A stretch of 47,016 bases of DNA from Methylotenera sp. (GCA_021738245.1 JAIPCJ010000013.1:1-47016); one strand, 5' to 3'; shown: positions 25,274 to 35,443, counted from the stretch's first letter. A program made the numbers and translations. Notes: generated by a model not told the origin, from the letters alone.

Positions 25274-26116
25274 TCACGGGGTACGGTCAACTTGAAGGAA
25301 ACGTTCGATGAGGCTGATTTGCTCCGGCGTGTTCAGCGCGGGCGCATGGCCGCAGCCCGGGATGAGCGCCACGGCCGCCCGCGGGCCGCGCTCGCGCATG
25401 GCCTGGGCGGTCTCGGCCGTCAGCAGCGTGGACGCCTCGCCGCGCAGGCACAGCACCGGCAGGTCGAGCTGGTCCCAGGCGGCCCAGAGCTGGTAGTCGT
25501 CAGGGTGGTGCTCGAACTGCTGCGCCAGCGCAGGGTCGTAGTGCGGGGTCACGCGGCCGTCGGGCAGGCGGCGCAGCGAGGTTTCGGTGAGGTGGCGCCA
25601 CTGCGCATCGCTGAGGGCGCCGAAGCTGGCGTAGATCAGGCGGAAGTAGGCCTCCAGCTCGCTGACGGTGGTGAAGCTCGGTGGCTGGCCCGCATAGGCC
25701 TGGATGCGCGCGAGAGCCGGCGCAGCCAGCTCGGGGCCGTTGTCGTTGAGCACCAGGCGCTTGATGCGGCCGCGCAGCCGGGTGGCGGCGCCCAGGGTGC
25801 CGATCGCGCCGCCCATCGAGGTGCCCACCCAGTGCACCTTGGTCAGGCCGAGCAGATCCAGCAAGGCCTCGGCCTGCTCGACGTAGAACGCGAGGCAATA
25901 CTCCTTGGCCGGGTCCACCGCCCACTGCGACAGGCCGCGCCCCAGGGTGTCGGGGCAAACGACGTGCCAGCGGGGGCTCAGGGCGCGGGCGAAGTCGTCG
26001 AAGTCGCGGCCGCTGCGGGCCAGGCCGTGCCAGGCGACGACGGTGGGCGCGGCCGGGTCGCCCCATTCGGTGAGGTGCAGCTCGCGGCCCAGGCAGGTGA
26101 GGTAGCGCGATCTCAT
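25274..26116 (-). CDS. Alpha/beta hydrolase in the liv system-2 operon
   Basis: A 280-residue cytoplasmic alpha/beta-fold hydrolase. The oxyanion region is WHGLARSG (29-36), the nucleophile is Ser100 in GTSMG and the histidine is His257 in PGCGHAP. The usual acid position reads RGEASTLL, with Thr230 where relatives commonly have Asp (RGxxSDLL), so the acid may be Glu227 or elsewhere, or activity may be altered. Relatives cleave C-C bonds or esters. Its ATG overlaps the livM2 stop by four bases (ATGA), which couples it to the transporter and suggests it processes the imported compound. Confidence 0.85.
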   Translation of the reverse strand: MRSRYLTCLGRELHLTEWGDPAAPTVVAWHGLARSGRDFDDFARALSPRWHVVCPDTLGRGLSQWAVDPAKEYCLAFYVEQAEALLDLLGLTKVHWVGTSMGGAIGTLGAATRLRGRIKRLVLNDNGPELAAPALARIQAYAGQPPSFTTVSELEAYFRLIYASFGALSDAQWRHLTETSLRRLPDGRVTPHYDPALAQQFEHHPDDYQLWAAWDQLDLPVLCLRGEASTLLTAETAQAMRERGPRAAVALIPGCGHAPALNTPEQISLIERFLQVDRTP

Positions 26117-27195
26117 GTTGGCGTTCTCCGCGCGCGGGCCCAGGCGGCCAGCCGCAAGCGCCCGACGATGCCGCCAGGGAAGTGGTACACGGCCAGCACG
26201 AACAGCAAGCCCAGCCACAGCAGCCAGCGGTCCGGCGAGATCAGCGTTCCCAGCACCGGTACGCCCTCCACCCAGCTGCCGGCCGCCTTGAGCAGGGCCT
26301 GCAGGTAGTTCTGGGCCACGATGAAGAGCACGCTGCCGATGACCGCGCCGTAGACGGTGCCCATGCCGCCGATGACGACGATGAGCAGCAGGTCCAGCAT
26401 GATCTCCATGCTCATCGCCGTCTCGGGCCCGGTGTAGCGCAGCCACAGCGCCAGCAGCGCGCCGCCGCAGCAGGCCAGCAGCGCGGCGATGACATTGGCG
26501 CCGGTGCGGTAGACCACCGGCCGGTAGCCGATGGCCTCGGCGCGGAACTCGTTCTCGCGGATGGCCTGCAGCACGCGGCCGAAAGGCGAGTTCACGATGC
26601 GCAGCAGCAGCAGGATGAGCGCCGTGACCGCGACGAACAGCCCGTAGTAGGTCAGCAGCCGGCCGTCGATCATGACGCCCAGCACCGGCTCTTCCAGGAA
26701 CTCGGTGGAGGGCCGCAGCGCGTCGGGCAGCTGGAAGTTCAGGCCGTCTTCGCCGCCGGTGATGTCGCTCAGTTGCGAGCACAGCGTCATGAAGGCCGAG
26801 GCCACGGCCAGCGTGATCATCGCGAAGAAGATCGCCTTCACGCGCAGGCTGGCCAGACCCATCGCCAGGGCCAGCACCGCGCTGAGTGCCAGCGCCGCCA
26901 CGAAGCCGATGGCCAGCGACGCCCAGTCGGGCCCGAGCCTTGTCGACGCGATGGCGATGCCATACGCGCCGATGCCGACGAACATCGTGTGCGCGAAGCT
27001 GACGATGCCGGTGTAGCCCAGCAGCAGGTCGTAGCTCGCTACCAGCAGGATGAACACCAGCACCTTGGCGGCCACGTTGAGCGCCTGCGTGCCCGGGAAG
27101 ATGAAGGGCGCACCCAGCAGCCCGAGGAAGCAGGCGGTGAGCAGCGCCGCAAGGAGGCGGCTGCGGGGCAGGTCGTGGGAGAGCAGGGCGCGCAT
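26113..27195 (-). CDS. livM: Branched-chain-type amino-acid ABC transporter permease LivM (system 2)
   Basis: A 360-residue HAAT permease. It shows SYDLLLGYTGIVSFAHTMFVGIGAYG, ITGGEDGLNF and the ATPase-contact loop SPFGRVLQAIRENEFRAEAIGY. About ten helices. The start ATG overlaps the livH2 stop by one base (TGATG), so coupling is tight. A much longer upstream frame reaching 27444 is only a shadow of livH2. It belongs to the second complete importer in the window and is followed with overlap by the alpha/beta hydrolase. Confidence 0.92.
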   Translation of the reverse strand: MRALLSHDLPRSRLLAALLTACFLGLLGAPFIFPGTQALNVAAKVLVFILLVASYDLLLGYTGIVSFAHTMFVGIGAYGIAIASTRLGPDWASLAIGFVAALALSAVLALAMGLASLRVKAIFFAMITLAVASAFMTLCSQLSDITGGEDGLNFQLPDALRPSTEFLEEPVLGVMIDGRLLTYYGLFVAVTALILLLLRIVNSPFGRVLQAIRENEFRAEAIGYRPVVYRTGANVIAALLACCGGALLALWLRYTGPETAMSMEIMLDLLLIVVIGGMGTVYGAVIGSVLFIVAQNYLQALLKAAGSWVEGVPVLGTLISPDRWLLWLGLLFVLAVYHFPGGIVGRLRLAAWARARRTPT

Positions 27196-28169
27196 CACTT
27201 GGCTCCCACGGGGTAGAGGCCCTGCGGGCGCCACAACAGCACCGCCACCATCAGGCCGATGTTGGAGAACAGGGCCGCCTTGGGCGCGAGGAAGCCGACG
27301 TAGTTGGCCACCAGGCCCACCAGCAGCGCACCCACCAGGCAGCCCACGGTGGACCCCAGCCCGCCGATGATGATGACGATGAAGAGCAGCAGATTCACCT
27401 GCGCGCCGATCTGGGGCGTGACGCCCTGCTGCACCAGGCCCCACAGCACGCCACCCAGCCCGGCCAGCGCCGAGCCGGCCACGAACACGCCGACGAACAG
27501 CCGCCGCACGCGGTAGCCCAGGGCCTCCACCATCTCGCGGTCCTGCACGCCGGCGCGGATGAGCAGGCCGATCTTGGTGCGGTTGAGCACGAGCAGCAGG
27601 CCGACGAGCACCGCCACGCCGATGAGCATCGCCAGCACGCGGAACTTCTCGACCGCCACGTCGCCGAGCAGGAAGATGCCGCGCAGCGCCTCGGGCAGTG
27701 GCAGCGGGATGAGCTGGGCGCCCCAGGTCGCCTTGATCAGCTCCTCGCCGATGATCATGCCGCCCATGGTGATGAGGATCTGCTTCAGATGCTGGCCGTA
27801 CACGGGCCGCACCAGCACCCGCTCGAACACCAGGCCCACCGCGGCGGCGATGGCCATGCCCGCCAGGCAGGCCGCGGCCAGCGCGGCGAGATTGGCCAGC
27901 AAGTCAGGGCTGCCCGCCCACGGCGCCAGTGCGGCCAGCACGGTGGTGGCCATGAAGGCGCCGAGCGCGATGAACACACCGTGGCCGAAGTTCAGCACGT
28001 CCATCAGGCCGAAGACCAGGGTCAGGCCGGAGGCGATGACGAAGATGATCAGGCCCATGGCCAGGCCGGCCAGGGTCAGGTTGAGCCAGGTGCTGGGGCT
28101 GCCGGTCAGGGGCAGGGCCAGGAGGGCCAGCGCCGCGAGGAGCGCCAAGGGTTTGGGGTCGAGTTTCAT
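27195..28169 (-). CDS. livH: Branched-chain-type amino-acid ABC transporter permease LivH (system 2)
   Basis: A 324-residue HAAT permease with an extra N-terminal hydrophobic segment compared with LivH1. Marks are ASGLTLVFGLMDVLNFGHGVFIALGAF and the loop RTKIGLLIRAGVQDREMVEALGY, with IIIGGLGSTVGCLVGAL near the end. The divergence from LivH1 is large, so the two systems did not arise by a recent duplication. A 448-base stretch without a gene separates its start from livF2. Confidence 0.92.
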   Translation of the reverse strand: MKLDPKPLALLAALALLALPLTGSPSTWLNLTLAGLAMGLIIFVIASGLTLVFGLMDVLNFGHGVFIALGAFMATTVLAALAPWAGSPDLLANLAALAAACLAGMAIAAAVGLVFERVLVRPVYGQHLKQILITMGGMIIGEELIKATWGAQLIPLPLPEALRGIFLLGDVAVEKFRVLAMLIGVAVLVGLLLVLNRTKIGLLIRAGVQDREMVEALGYRVRRLFVGVFVAGSALAGLGGVLWGLVQQGVTPQIGAQVNLLLFIVIIIGGLGSTVGCLVGALLVGLVANYVGFLAPKAALFSNIGLMVAVLLWRPQGLYPVGAK

Positions 28170-28617
28170 GCGCTCGCGACAGGTGGTTGGTGGCGAGTGA
28201 GGTGCGGGGATTTCGCCCCCGCGGGCGACCTACTTTTTGTCCCGCCAGAAAGTAGGCAAAAAGCTCCCCCCGACCGCGCCGCCCTCCGCTTCGCTACGGG
28301 TGCCCTGCGCTGCTCGGTCCTTGAGGGCCCGCGCAAAACTCGCTTCGCTACGCTGCGCTCAAACAATTGCGCGGAGTCAGACGTTGAAGTGCGCTGCGCG
28401 CACGCCCTCAAGGCCCTGTGCTGCTCGGCGGCGCTCAAGGGGGTAAGACGAAATACGACAACCGACAGGTTGTCGGGTTTGGCTGTTGCCTGTTCCGGCT
28501 GTTCCTTCACTCCCCTTTGGAGAAGCGCCGGGCAACCCTGAGCGCCGCGCAGAGGCAACGGAACAGGGGCGACGTCCCGGCTCGGCCTCACCACCAACCC
28601 AATGCAGCGAGCCCGCC
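28170..28617. repeat. Non-coding element between livF2 and livH2, rich in inverted repeats
   Basis: A 448-base stretch with no convincing gene inside the liv system-2 operon. It contains the stem CCTACTTT/AAAGTAGG (28230-28237 with 28250-28257), overlapped by CTTTTTG/CAAAAAG (28234-28240 with 28258-28264), and a perfect 10-base pair CCTTGAGGGC/GCCCTCAAGG (28319-28328 with 28404-28413). GCTTCGCTACG is repeated. I recall the TTTCGCCCCC...CTACTTTTTGTCCCGCCA stretch as a dispersed sequence in Burkholderiales genomes. Frames through it in several directions look like noise. Its likely role, if any, is at RNA level. Confidence 0.65.
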
Positions 28618-29352
28618 TCATTGATGGGCCCCCAACGCCAACCCCAGCAACCGCTGCTGCAACGACGCATCCTCGATCAGCGCCGCCATCGCGCCGTGAT
28701 GCACCACCCGCCCGTCATCCATCACCGCGACCGAATCACCCAGCTCAGCGGCCACCCGGAAGTTCTGCTCCACCAGCAGCACCGTCGTCTGCGTGGCCTT
28801 CAACTCGCGCAACGCCGAGATCAGGTTGCCCACGATGGCCGGTGCGAGGCCCTTGCTCGGCTCATCGATGACCAGCAGCTCGCGCGGCTCCACCAGCGCG
28901 CGGGCGATCGCCACCATTTGCTTCTGGCCGCCGCTCAACTTGCCGGCCGGGTGGTGCCAGAACGTCTTGAGCGCGGGGAAGAGGCGGAACAGCCAGTCCA
29001 GCCGGGTGTCATCCAGGTCTGCCAACCGCTTGGCCGAGCGGGCTGCCAGCAGCAGGTTCTCGGCCACGCTGAGCTCGCCGAAGATGCCCATGGTTTCGGG
29101 CACGTAGGCGATGCCGCGCGCGGCGATGTCGGGGGTCGACAGGTGGGTGATGTCTTCACCCTTGAAGGTGACGGTGCCGCGACTCGCCGTCCACAGGCCC
29201 ATCAGCGTGCGCAACGTGCTGGTCTTGCCGGCGCCGTTGCGGCCCAGCAGCATGGTCACCTCGCCCACCGGCACGGTGAGGTCCACGCCGTGCAGGATGT
29301 GGTACGCCCCGACGTGGGTGTGCACGCCCTGCAGGGTCAACAACGCGCTCAT
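28618..29352 (-). CDS. livF: Branched-chain-type amino-acid ABC transporter ATPase LivF (system 2)
   Basis: A 244-residue ATPase with standard motifs: Walker A GRNGAGKTS (lysine present, unlike LivF1), signature LSGGQKQMVAIARAL, Walker B LLVIDEPSKGLAP and the switch histidine replaced by Gln in LLVEQNF, which is normal for LivF. Its ATG overlaps the livG2 stop by four bases (ATGA). The non-coding element follows its stop. Confidence 0.93.
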   Translation of the reverse strand: MSALLTLQGVHTHVGAYHILHGVDLTVPVGEVTMLLGRNGAGKTSTLRTLMGLWTASRGTVTFKGEDITHLSTPDIAARGIAYVPETMGIFGELSVAENLLLAARSAKRLADLDDTRLDWLFRLFPALKTFWHHPAGKLSGGQKQMVAIARALVEPRELLVIDEPSKGLAPAIVGNLISALRELKATQTTVLLVEQNFRVAAELGDSVAVMDDGRVVHHGAMAALIEDASLQQRLLGLALGAHQ

Positions 29353-30092
29353 GCCGCCACCCCGAGGTAAGCCTCTTGCACGATGGGCGACGCGATCACG
29401 GTGGCGGGGTCACCGTCGGCCACGAGCTTGCCCTGGTGCAGCACGATGATGCGGTCCGCCAGCTCGCGCACCACATCCATCTTGTGCTCCACCAGCAGCA
29501 GGGTGTGGCGCTTCTCGGCCTTGAGCGCGCGGATCAGGTCCAGCACCACGGGGACTTCGTCCACGCTCATGCCGGCGGTGGGTTCGTCGAAGAGATAGAC
29601 CTTGGGCGCCAGGGCCATCAGCAGGGCCACCTCCAGCTTGCGCTGGTCGCCGTGCGGCAGGCTGGCGGCGAGGTCGGTGGCGCGGTGGTCGAGCCGCACG
29701 CGTTTCAGAATGGCCTCGGCCTCGTCGATCAGGTCACGGTGCGACAGCCACACCGACAGCAGCTTCAGCCCCTGGCCGCGCCGGGCCTGCACCGCCAGCC
29801 GCACGTTCTCCAGCACGGTGAGGTGGGCGAAGAGCTGCGTCAGCTGGAAGGCCCGGCCCAGGCCGCGCCGCGTGCGCTGCGGGGCGCCGAGCGCGGTCAG
29901 GTTCTCGCCGTCCAGCCAGACCTCGCCGCTGCTGGCACTCAGCTGGCCCGAGATGAGGTTGAAGTAGGTCGTCTTGCCCGCGCCGTTGGGGCCGACGATG
30001 GCGGTGAGCGTGCCCGGCTGGAAGGCACAGCTCACGCCATCGACGGCCACATGGCCGCCAAAGCGGATGGTGAGGTTCTTGGTTTCAAGCAT
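29349..30092 (-). CDS. livG: Branched-chain-type amino-acid ABC transporter ATPase LivG (system 2)
   Basis: A 247-residue ATPase. Walker A GPNGAGKTT, signature LPHGDQRKLEVA (again the degenerate LivG form), Walker B VYLFDEPTAGM, and H-loop LLVEHKMD. The C-terminal IVQEAYLG matches the LivG tail. The start MLETKNLTIRFGG at 30092 was chosen; the frame upstream reads through the hairpin repeat (to 30140) and is not coding. livF2 overlaps its end. Confidence 0.93.
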   Translation of the reverse strand: MLETKNLTIRFGGHVAVDGVSCAFQPGTLTAIVGPNGAGKTTYFNLISGQLSASSGEVWLDGENLTALGAPQRTRRGLGRAFQLTQLFAHLTVLENVRLAVQARRGQGLKLLSVWLSHRDLIDEAEAILKRVRLDHRATDLAASLPHGDQRKLEVALLMALAPKVYLFDEPTAGMSVDEVPVVLDLIRALKAEKRHTLLLVEHKMDVVRELADRIIVLHQGKLVADGDPATVIASPIVQEAYLGVAA

Positions 30093-30114
30093 GGCTTGTG
30101 GGGCAAGGCCCAGG

Positions 30115-30206
30115 AACACAGCCACAGAGGCAAGAGACACAGAGAAGCGGGGTTCTCTCGCCTGCTGCGCGATCTCTCTGTGCCTCTGTGTCTCTGTGGC
30201 TGTGTT
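30115..30206. repeat. CACAGAG hairpin repeat, copy C (livK2-livG2)
   Basis: An imperfect inverted repeat with 33-base arms (30115-30147 and 30174-30206), outer ends AACACAGCCACAGAG and complement, between the livK2 stop and the livG2 start. It is the same family as copies A and B, about 8-9 kb away, and again directly follows a binding-protein gene. Confidence 0.88.
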
Positions 30207-30226
30207 TGCTCAGCGGTCGAGTCGCT

Positions 30227-31426
30227 TCAACGCTTGTTGCGGATCGGCACGGCCATTTCTTCCGGCTTGATCTCGCGCACCAGCTCCGGCACGCCCCACG
30301 GGAAAGCCGGGTCGACCTTGATGCGGAAGTGGTACATCGACTGCATCGCCTGGTGGTCTTCGGCGCGGAAGGTCATCTTGCCCTTGGGCGTTTCGAAGCT
30401 CATGCCTTCCATGGTCTTGATGAGCTTGTTCGTCGCCGTGTCACCGCCCGTTTTCTTGAGGGCCTCCACCAGCGCGATGCCGGCGCTCATGCCGCCCGCG
30501 GTGAAGAAGTCCGGCGGCGCCTTGAACTGCTTGTAGTGGTTGGCCACCAGCCATTCGTTGACCGGGTTCTTCGGGATGCCGAAGTAGTAGTAGGTGGCGC
30601 CTTCCATGCCCGGGAACTGCTTGTAGGCCGCCATGGCCGGCAGGATGTTGCCGCCCGAGCCCACGGCGATGCCGTAGCGCTTTTGCAGGTCCAGTGCGGC
30701 GAGCGCACCGAAGGGTGTGGTCGCACCCGCCCACACGACGGCGATGACCTTCGGCCCGGGCTTGTCCTTGAGCGAATCCACCAGGCGCTGGATACCCGCG
30801 GTGAAGTCGGTCGTGGCCGTGGGCAGGTATTCCTCGTGGACGATCTTGGCCTTCTTGAGGGCCTCCTTGTAGGCCTTCACGGCATCGCGGCCGAAGGCGT
30901 AGTCCTGCGCGAGGATGCCGATGTTCAGGCCCGGGATGTCGGAGGCCACCGCGTTGCCGATGGCGTCCTGCGAGGAGTTGCGGCCGGTGCGGAAGATGTA
31001 CTTGTTCCACTTGTCGCCCGTGATGGAGTCGGCCACGGCCGGTTCCACCAGCAGGATCTTCTTGTACTCCTCGGCCACGGGCAGCATGGCCAGCGCCACG
31101 CCGCTGGATGACGGGCCGACGGCGATGTCGGCCTTGTCGTCGCCGTAGGCGGCGGCCAGCAGGCTCTTGCCCACGTCGGGCTTGCCCTGGTCGTCCTTCT
31201 CGATGACCACGAGCTTCTTGCCGGCCACGGTCATGGTGCCGCCGGTGGCGTAGTCCAGCCCCATCATCAGGCCGATCTGGGTCTGCTTGCCGTAGGCCTC
31301 CAGCGGGCCGGTCTTGCTGTAGACGTGGGCGATGCGGATCTCATTGCCGGCGGCCATCGTGAGGCCGGGCAGGGCAACCGCGAGGGTGGCGGCGGCGAGG
31401 GCAAAGCGGCGCGTGGTAAAGCGCAT
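30227..31426 (-). CDS. livK: Branched-chain-type amino-acid substrate-binding protein LivK (system 2)
   Basis: A 399-residue periplasmic binding protein with signal peptide (MRFTTRRFALAAATLAVALPGLTMA). The type I fold begins IRIAHVYSKTGPLEAYGKQTQIG, followed by VGPSSSGVALAMLPVAEEYKK and ILAQDYAFGRDAVKAY. It shares little detail with LivK1, so the ligands probably differ. The ATG at 31426 has an AGGAG ribosome site. A near-perfect sigma-54 promoter lies 47 bases or so upstream of the start, and hairpin copy C lies downstream. It is the first gene of the system-2 operon. Confidence 0.92.
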   Translation of the reverse strand: MRFTTRRFALAAATLAVALPGLTMAAGNEIRIAHVYSKTGPLEAYGKQTQIGLMMGLDYATGGTMTVAGKKLVVIEKDDQGKPDVGKSLLAAAYGDDKADIAVGPSSSGVALAMLPVAEEYKKILLVEPAVADSITGDKWNKYIFRTGRNSSQDAIGNAVASDIPGLNIGILAQDYAFGRDAVKAYKEALKKAKIVHEEYLPTATTDFTAGIQRLVDSLKDKPGPKVIAVVWAGATTPFGALAALDLQKRYGIAVGSGGNILPAMAAYKQFPGMEGATYYYFGIPKNPVNEWLVANHYKQFKAPPDFFTAGGMSAGIALVEALKKTGGDTATNKLIKTMEGMSFETPKGKMTFRAEDHQAMQSMYHFRIKVDPAFPWGVPELVREIKPEEMAVPIRNKR

Positions 31427-31484
31427 GGGCGTGTCTCCTGGTCTTGTCGGGTCTGCTCTGTCGGCAGACGGTGTCTTCCTCTTG

Positions 31485-31500
31485 TGCAAGGCCCGTGCCC
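31485..31500 (-). promoter_or_regulatory. Sigma-54 (-24/-12) promoter of livK2
   Basis: On the minus strand the sequence reads GGGCACGGGCCTTGCA. Against the RpoN consensus TGGCACGNNNNTTGCW only the first base differs, and the GG and GC doublets have the required ten-base spacing. The predicted start of transcription is near 31474, leaving a leader of about 47 bases to the livK2 ATG. The neighbouring upstream gene encodes a sigma-54 activator. Confidence 0.82.
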
Positions 31501-31584
31501 GGCGGGGAAGGGTCGCCGGGGGCGCTTTTCCTGCGGGTTGACCCGAGGTTTTGGGCGGTCGGCCGCCTGTGGAGTGTCTGAAAT

Positions 31585-33108
<1,524 letters not shown>

Positions 33109-33162
33109 GGCTGGCGCAATGTACCGCGGCGAGAGCCCCTCCTGCCGCAGGCCCTGACGTGG

Positions 33163-33187
33163 AAAAGGGCGGCCCGCCGGGCCGCCC
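33163..33187 (-). terminator. Intrinsic terminator after the TonB-dependent receptor
   Basis: A perfect nine-base stem (GGGCGGCCC/GGGCCGCCC, 33167-33187) with loop GCC/GGC is followed on the minus strand by TTTT. It lies about 20 bases after the receptor stop and upstream of the regulator start, so the two genes are probably separate transcription units. Confidence 0.8.
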
Positions 33188-33208
33188 TCCAAACCGCTGC
33201 GGTTCACG

Positions 33209-35398
33209 TCAGAACTTGTAAGTGCCGCCAACCGTGAAGGTCCGCGGCGCGCCGTAATAGGCGTTCAGCACGCCCAGTGCCGCGATGTTGTAGCCGTCGG
33301 TCTTGTAGGCCTTGTTGGTCAGGTTGCTGCCCTGCAGGAAGAAGCTCAGCTTGGTGTCCTTCTCCCAGATCAGGCCCGCGTTCACCAGCGTGTAGGCGTC
33401 CTGCGCCAGCGTTTCGGCCAGGTCGGTCGTCGGGTAGACCTTGGTGCGATGGCTCACCCCGAGGCGCGAGCGCAGGGTGCCCACAGCCAGGGGCAGGTTG
33501 TGCTCGATGTTCACGCTGGCCTGGAACTTGGGCGTGTTGGTGAACTTCTTCTGATCGGCCACGTTCACGCCGCGGTCGATGTACTCGTCGTACTTCGCGT
33601 CCAGCGTGGCCAGGTTGCCGCTGAGGCGCCAGGCCGTTGTCGGCGTCCACAGGAACTCGACCTCGGCGCCCTGCACGGTCGCCTTGCCGGCGTTGGTGAA
33701 GTCGCCGAAGAAGCCGGGCTGGCCGTTGGCCTGGGTGTAGCTGGTGAACACCGACAGCTGCACGTTCTTGTACTTGTTGTGGAAGAGGGCGGTATTCAGC
33801 TCCAGCCGGCCGCCGTCCAGGATCATCTTGGCGCCGACCTCCAGCGAGTCGAGCTTCTCGTCCTCGAACGGCCGGCCCGACGACGGGAAGGCGAGCGTGT
33901 TGGCGCGGATGTTGTAGCCGCCGCTCTTGAAGCCGCGCGACGCGGTCGTGTAGAGCTTGATGGCGTTGCTGGCCTTGTACTCCAGCGACACGCGCGGCGA
34001 GGTGTTGGTCACCGAGCGGGTCTTGTCGAAGTTGGCCGGCACGGCGATGGGGGTGCCGCTGAACTGGTCGTTGGCGAAGGCCTGGTTCAGCACCACCGCG
34101 CGCTTGCTCTCGTCGGTGTAGCGCAGGCCGGTGCTGACGCTGAACTGCGGCGTCAGGCGCCAGCTCCAGTCGCCGAAGATGGCCTTGCCCTCGGTGTAGA
34201 CCTGGCCGTTGGTGGTGCCGAAGCTCAGGTTGAAGAAGTTGTTGCGCACCGTGCCGCCGGCACGGCCGTCGAAGTAGTACAGGCCGATGACACCGGAGCT
34301 GTTCTGGCCTTCGTACGCGGCCTGGATTTCGTGGCTCTGCGAGCTGTCGTGGTACTCGGCGCGCACGTCGGCGATCTTGTTGGGCAGGCCGTCGAAGTCG
34401 ATGCTGGTGTTGGTGTCGGAGGCGCGGTGCGCCAGGATGTACTTCAGGCTCCAGTCACTCGTGACGCCCCAGTTCAGCGTCAGCGATTCGCCCTCGCTGG
34501 TGGTGCGGTTGGCGTTGGGCATGCCGGTGGCGATGTCGTAGCGGCCGGTGGTGGCGGGCGTCTTGGCCGGGTCGAAGGGATTCACGTTCAGGCGCTGGAA
34601 GCCGCGCATGTGCGAGGCGTCGACCGTGCGGTCCACCGACACCTGGGCATTGAAGCTGGAGCCGCTGGGGAACCAGCCGGCCGAGAAGCGGCCGCTGGTG
34701 GTGTTCTGGTCGCTCACCGGGCTGCCATCGGTCAGGTTGGTGCCGTAGCCGTCGCGGTTCAGGCTGGCGCCGGCCACGCGGAAACGGAACTGCCCGTCGG
34801 CCACGGCCGTGCCGGCGCCGCCCTTGGCATTCACCTGGCCGTAGTTGCCGACCGCCAGCGTCACCGAGCCCTCGGTGGCGGTGGGCAGCGGCTTGGAGAC
34901 GTACTTCACCGCGCCGCCGATGGTGTTCTTGCCGTAGAGCGTGCCCTGGGGGCCGCGCAGCACTTCCACGCGCTGCACGTCGTACACGTCCAGCAGCGCG
35001 CCCTGCGGGCGGGCGATGTAGACGTCGTCGAAATAGATGCCCACGCCCGGGTCCACGCCCCACAGCGGGTCGGCCTGGCCCACGCCGCGGATGAAGGTGG
35101 TGATGGTGGTGTTGCTGCCGCGCGCGGCGTAGATGGTCAGGTTGGGCACCTGGCCCTGCAGGTCGCCGAGGTCCTTGATGGCGAGCTTGTCGAGCTGCTC
35201 GGCGGTCAGCGCCGTCACGGCCACGGGCACGTCCTGCAGCGACTCCTCGCGCTTGCGCGCCGTGACCTTGACGGTGTCCAGCGTGGTGACGGCCGCCTCG
35301 GCGGTCGTCTGTTGAGCCTGGGCGGGCAGTGCGGCGCCCAGCGCGGCGAGGATGGCGAAATGCAGCGGCGAAGGCGCGGCAAGGCGGCGTCGGGTCAT
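33209..35398 (-). CDS. TonB-dependent outer-membrane receptor
   Basis: A 729-residue outer-membrane transporter. After a signal peptide (cleavage near PAQAQ, about residue 28) comes a plug domain with TVKVTARKREESLQDVPVAV, FIRGVGQ, and VEVLRGPQGTLYGKNTIGGAV, then a 22-strand-type barrel ending in the terminal YKF (final aromatic for BAM insertion). The RKREESLQDVPVA group is frequent in sphingomonads and Burkholderiales and often imports non-siderophore organics such as plant compounds and sugars. No Fur-like site or iron gene lies nearby, and there is no N-terminal signalling extension. It is divergent from the MPH-like hydrolase and may deliver that enzyme's substrate. Confidence 0.92.
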   Translation of the reverse strand: MTRRRLAAPSPLHFAILAALGAALPAQAQQTTAEAAVTTLDTVKVTARKREESLQDVPVAVTALTAEQLDKLAIKDLGDLQGQVPNLTIYAARGSNTTITTFIRGVGQADPLWGVDPGVGIYFDDVYIARPQGALLDVYDVQRVEVLRGPQGTLYGKNTIGGAVKYVSKPLPTATEGSVTLAVGNYGQVNAKGGAGTAVADGQFRFRVAGASLNRDGYGTNLTDGSPVSDQNTTSGRFSAGWFPSGSSFNAQVSVDRTVDASHMRGFQRLNVNPFDPAKTPATTGRYDIATGMPNANRTTSEGESLTLNWGVTSDWSLKYILAHRASDTNTSIDFDGLPNKIADVRAEYHDSSQSHEIQAAYEGQNSSGVIGLYYFDGRAGGTVRNNFFNLSFGTTNGQVYTEGKAIFGDWSWRLTPQFSVSTGLRYTDESKRAVVLNQAFANDQFSGTPIAVPANFDKTRSVTNTSPRVSLEYKASNAIKLYTTASRGFKSGGYNIRANTLAFPSSGRPFEDEKLDSLEVGAKMILDGGRLELNTALFHNKYKNVQLSVFTSYTQANGQPGFFGDFTNAGKATVQGAEVEFLWTPTTAWRLSGNLATLDAKYDEYIDRGVNVADQKKFTNTPKFQASVNIEHNLPLAVGTLRSRLGVSHRTKVYPTTDLAETLAQDAYTLVNAGLIWEKDTKLSFFLQGSNLTNKAYKTDGYNIAALGVLNAYYGAPRTFTVGGTYKF

Positions 35399-35443
35399 GG
35401 CTTGTCTCCTGGTTGTTGTCTTCGGGTGCCAACGCCTGTCAGC

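Noticed and set aside
28166..28621. Frames of 150-250 residues across the non-coding element
   Set aside because: They lack any domain or composition of real proteins and read through inverted repeats in several frames.
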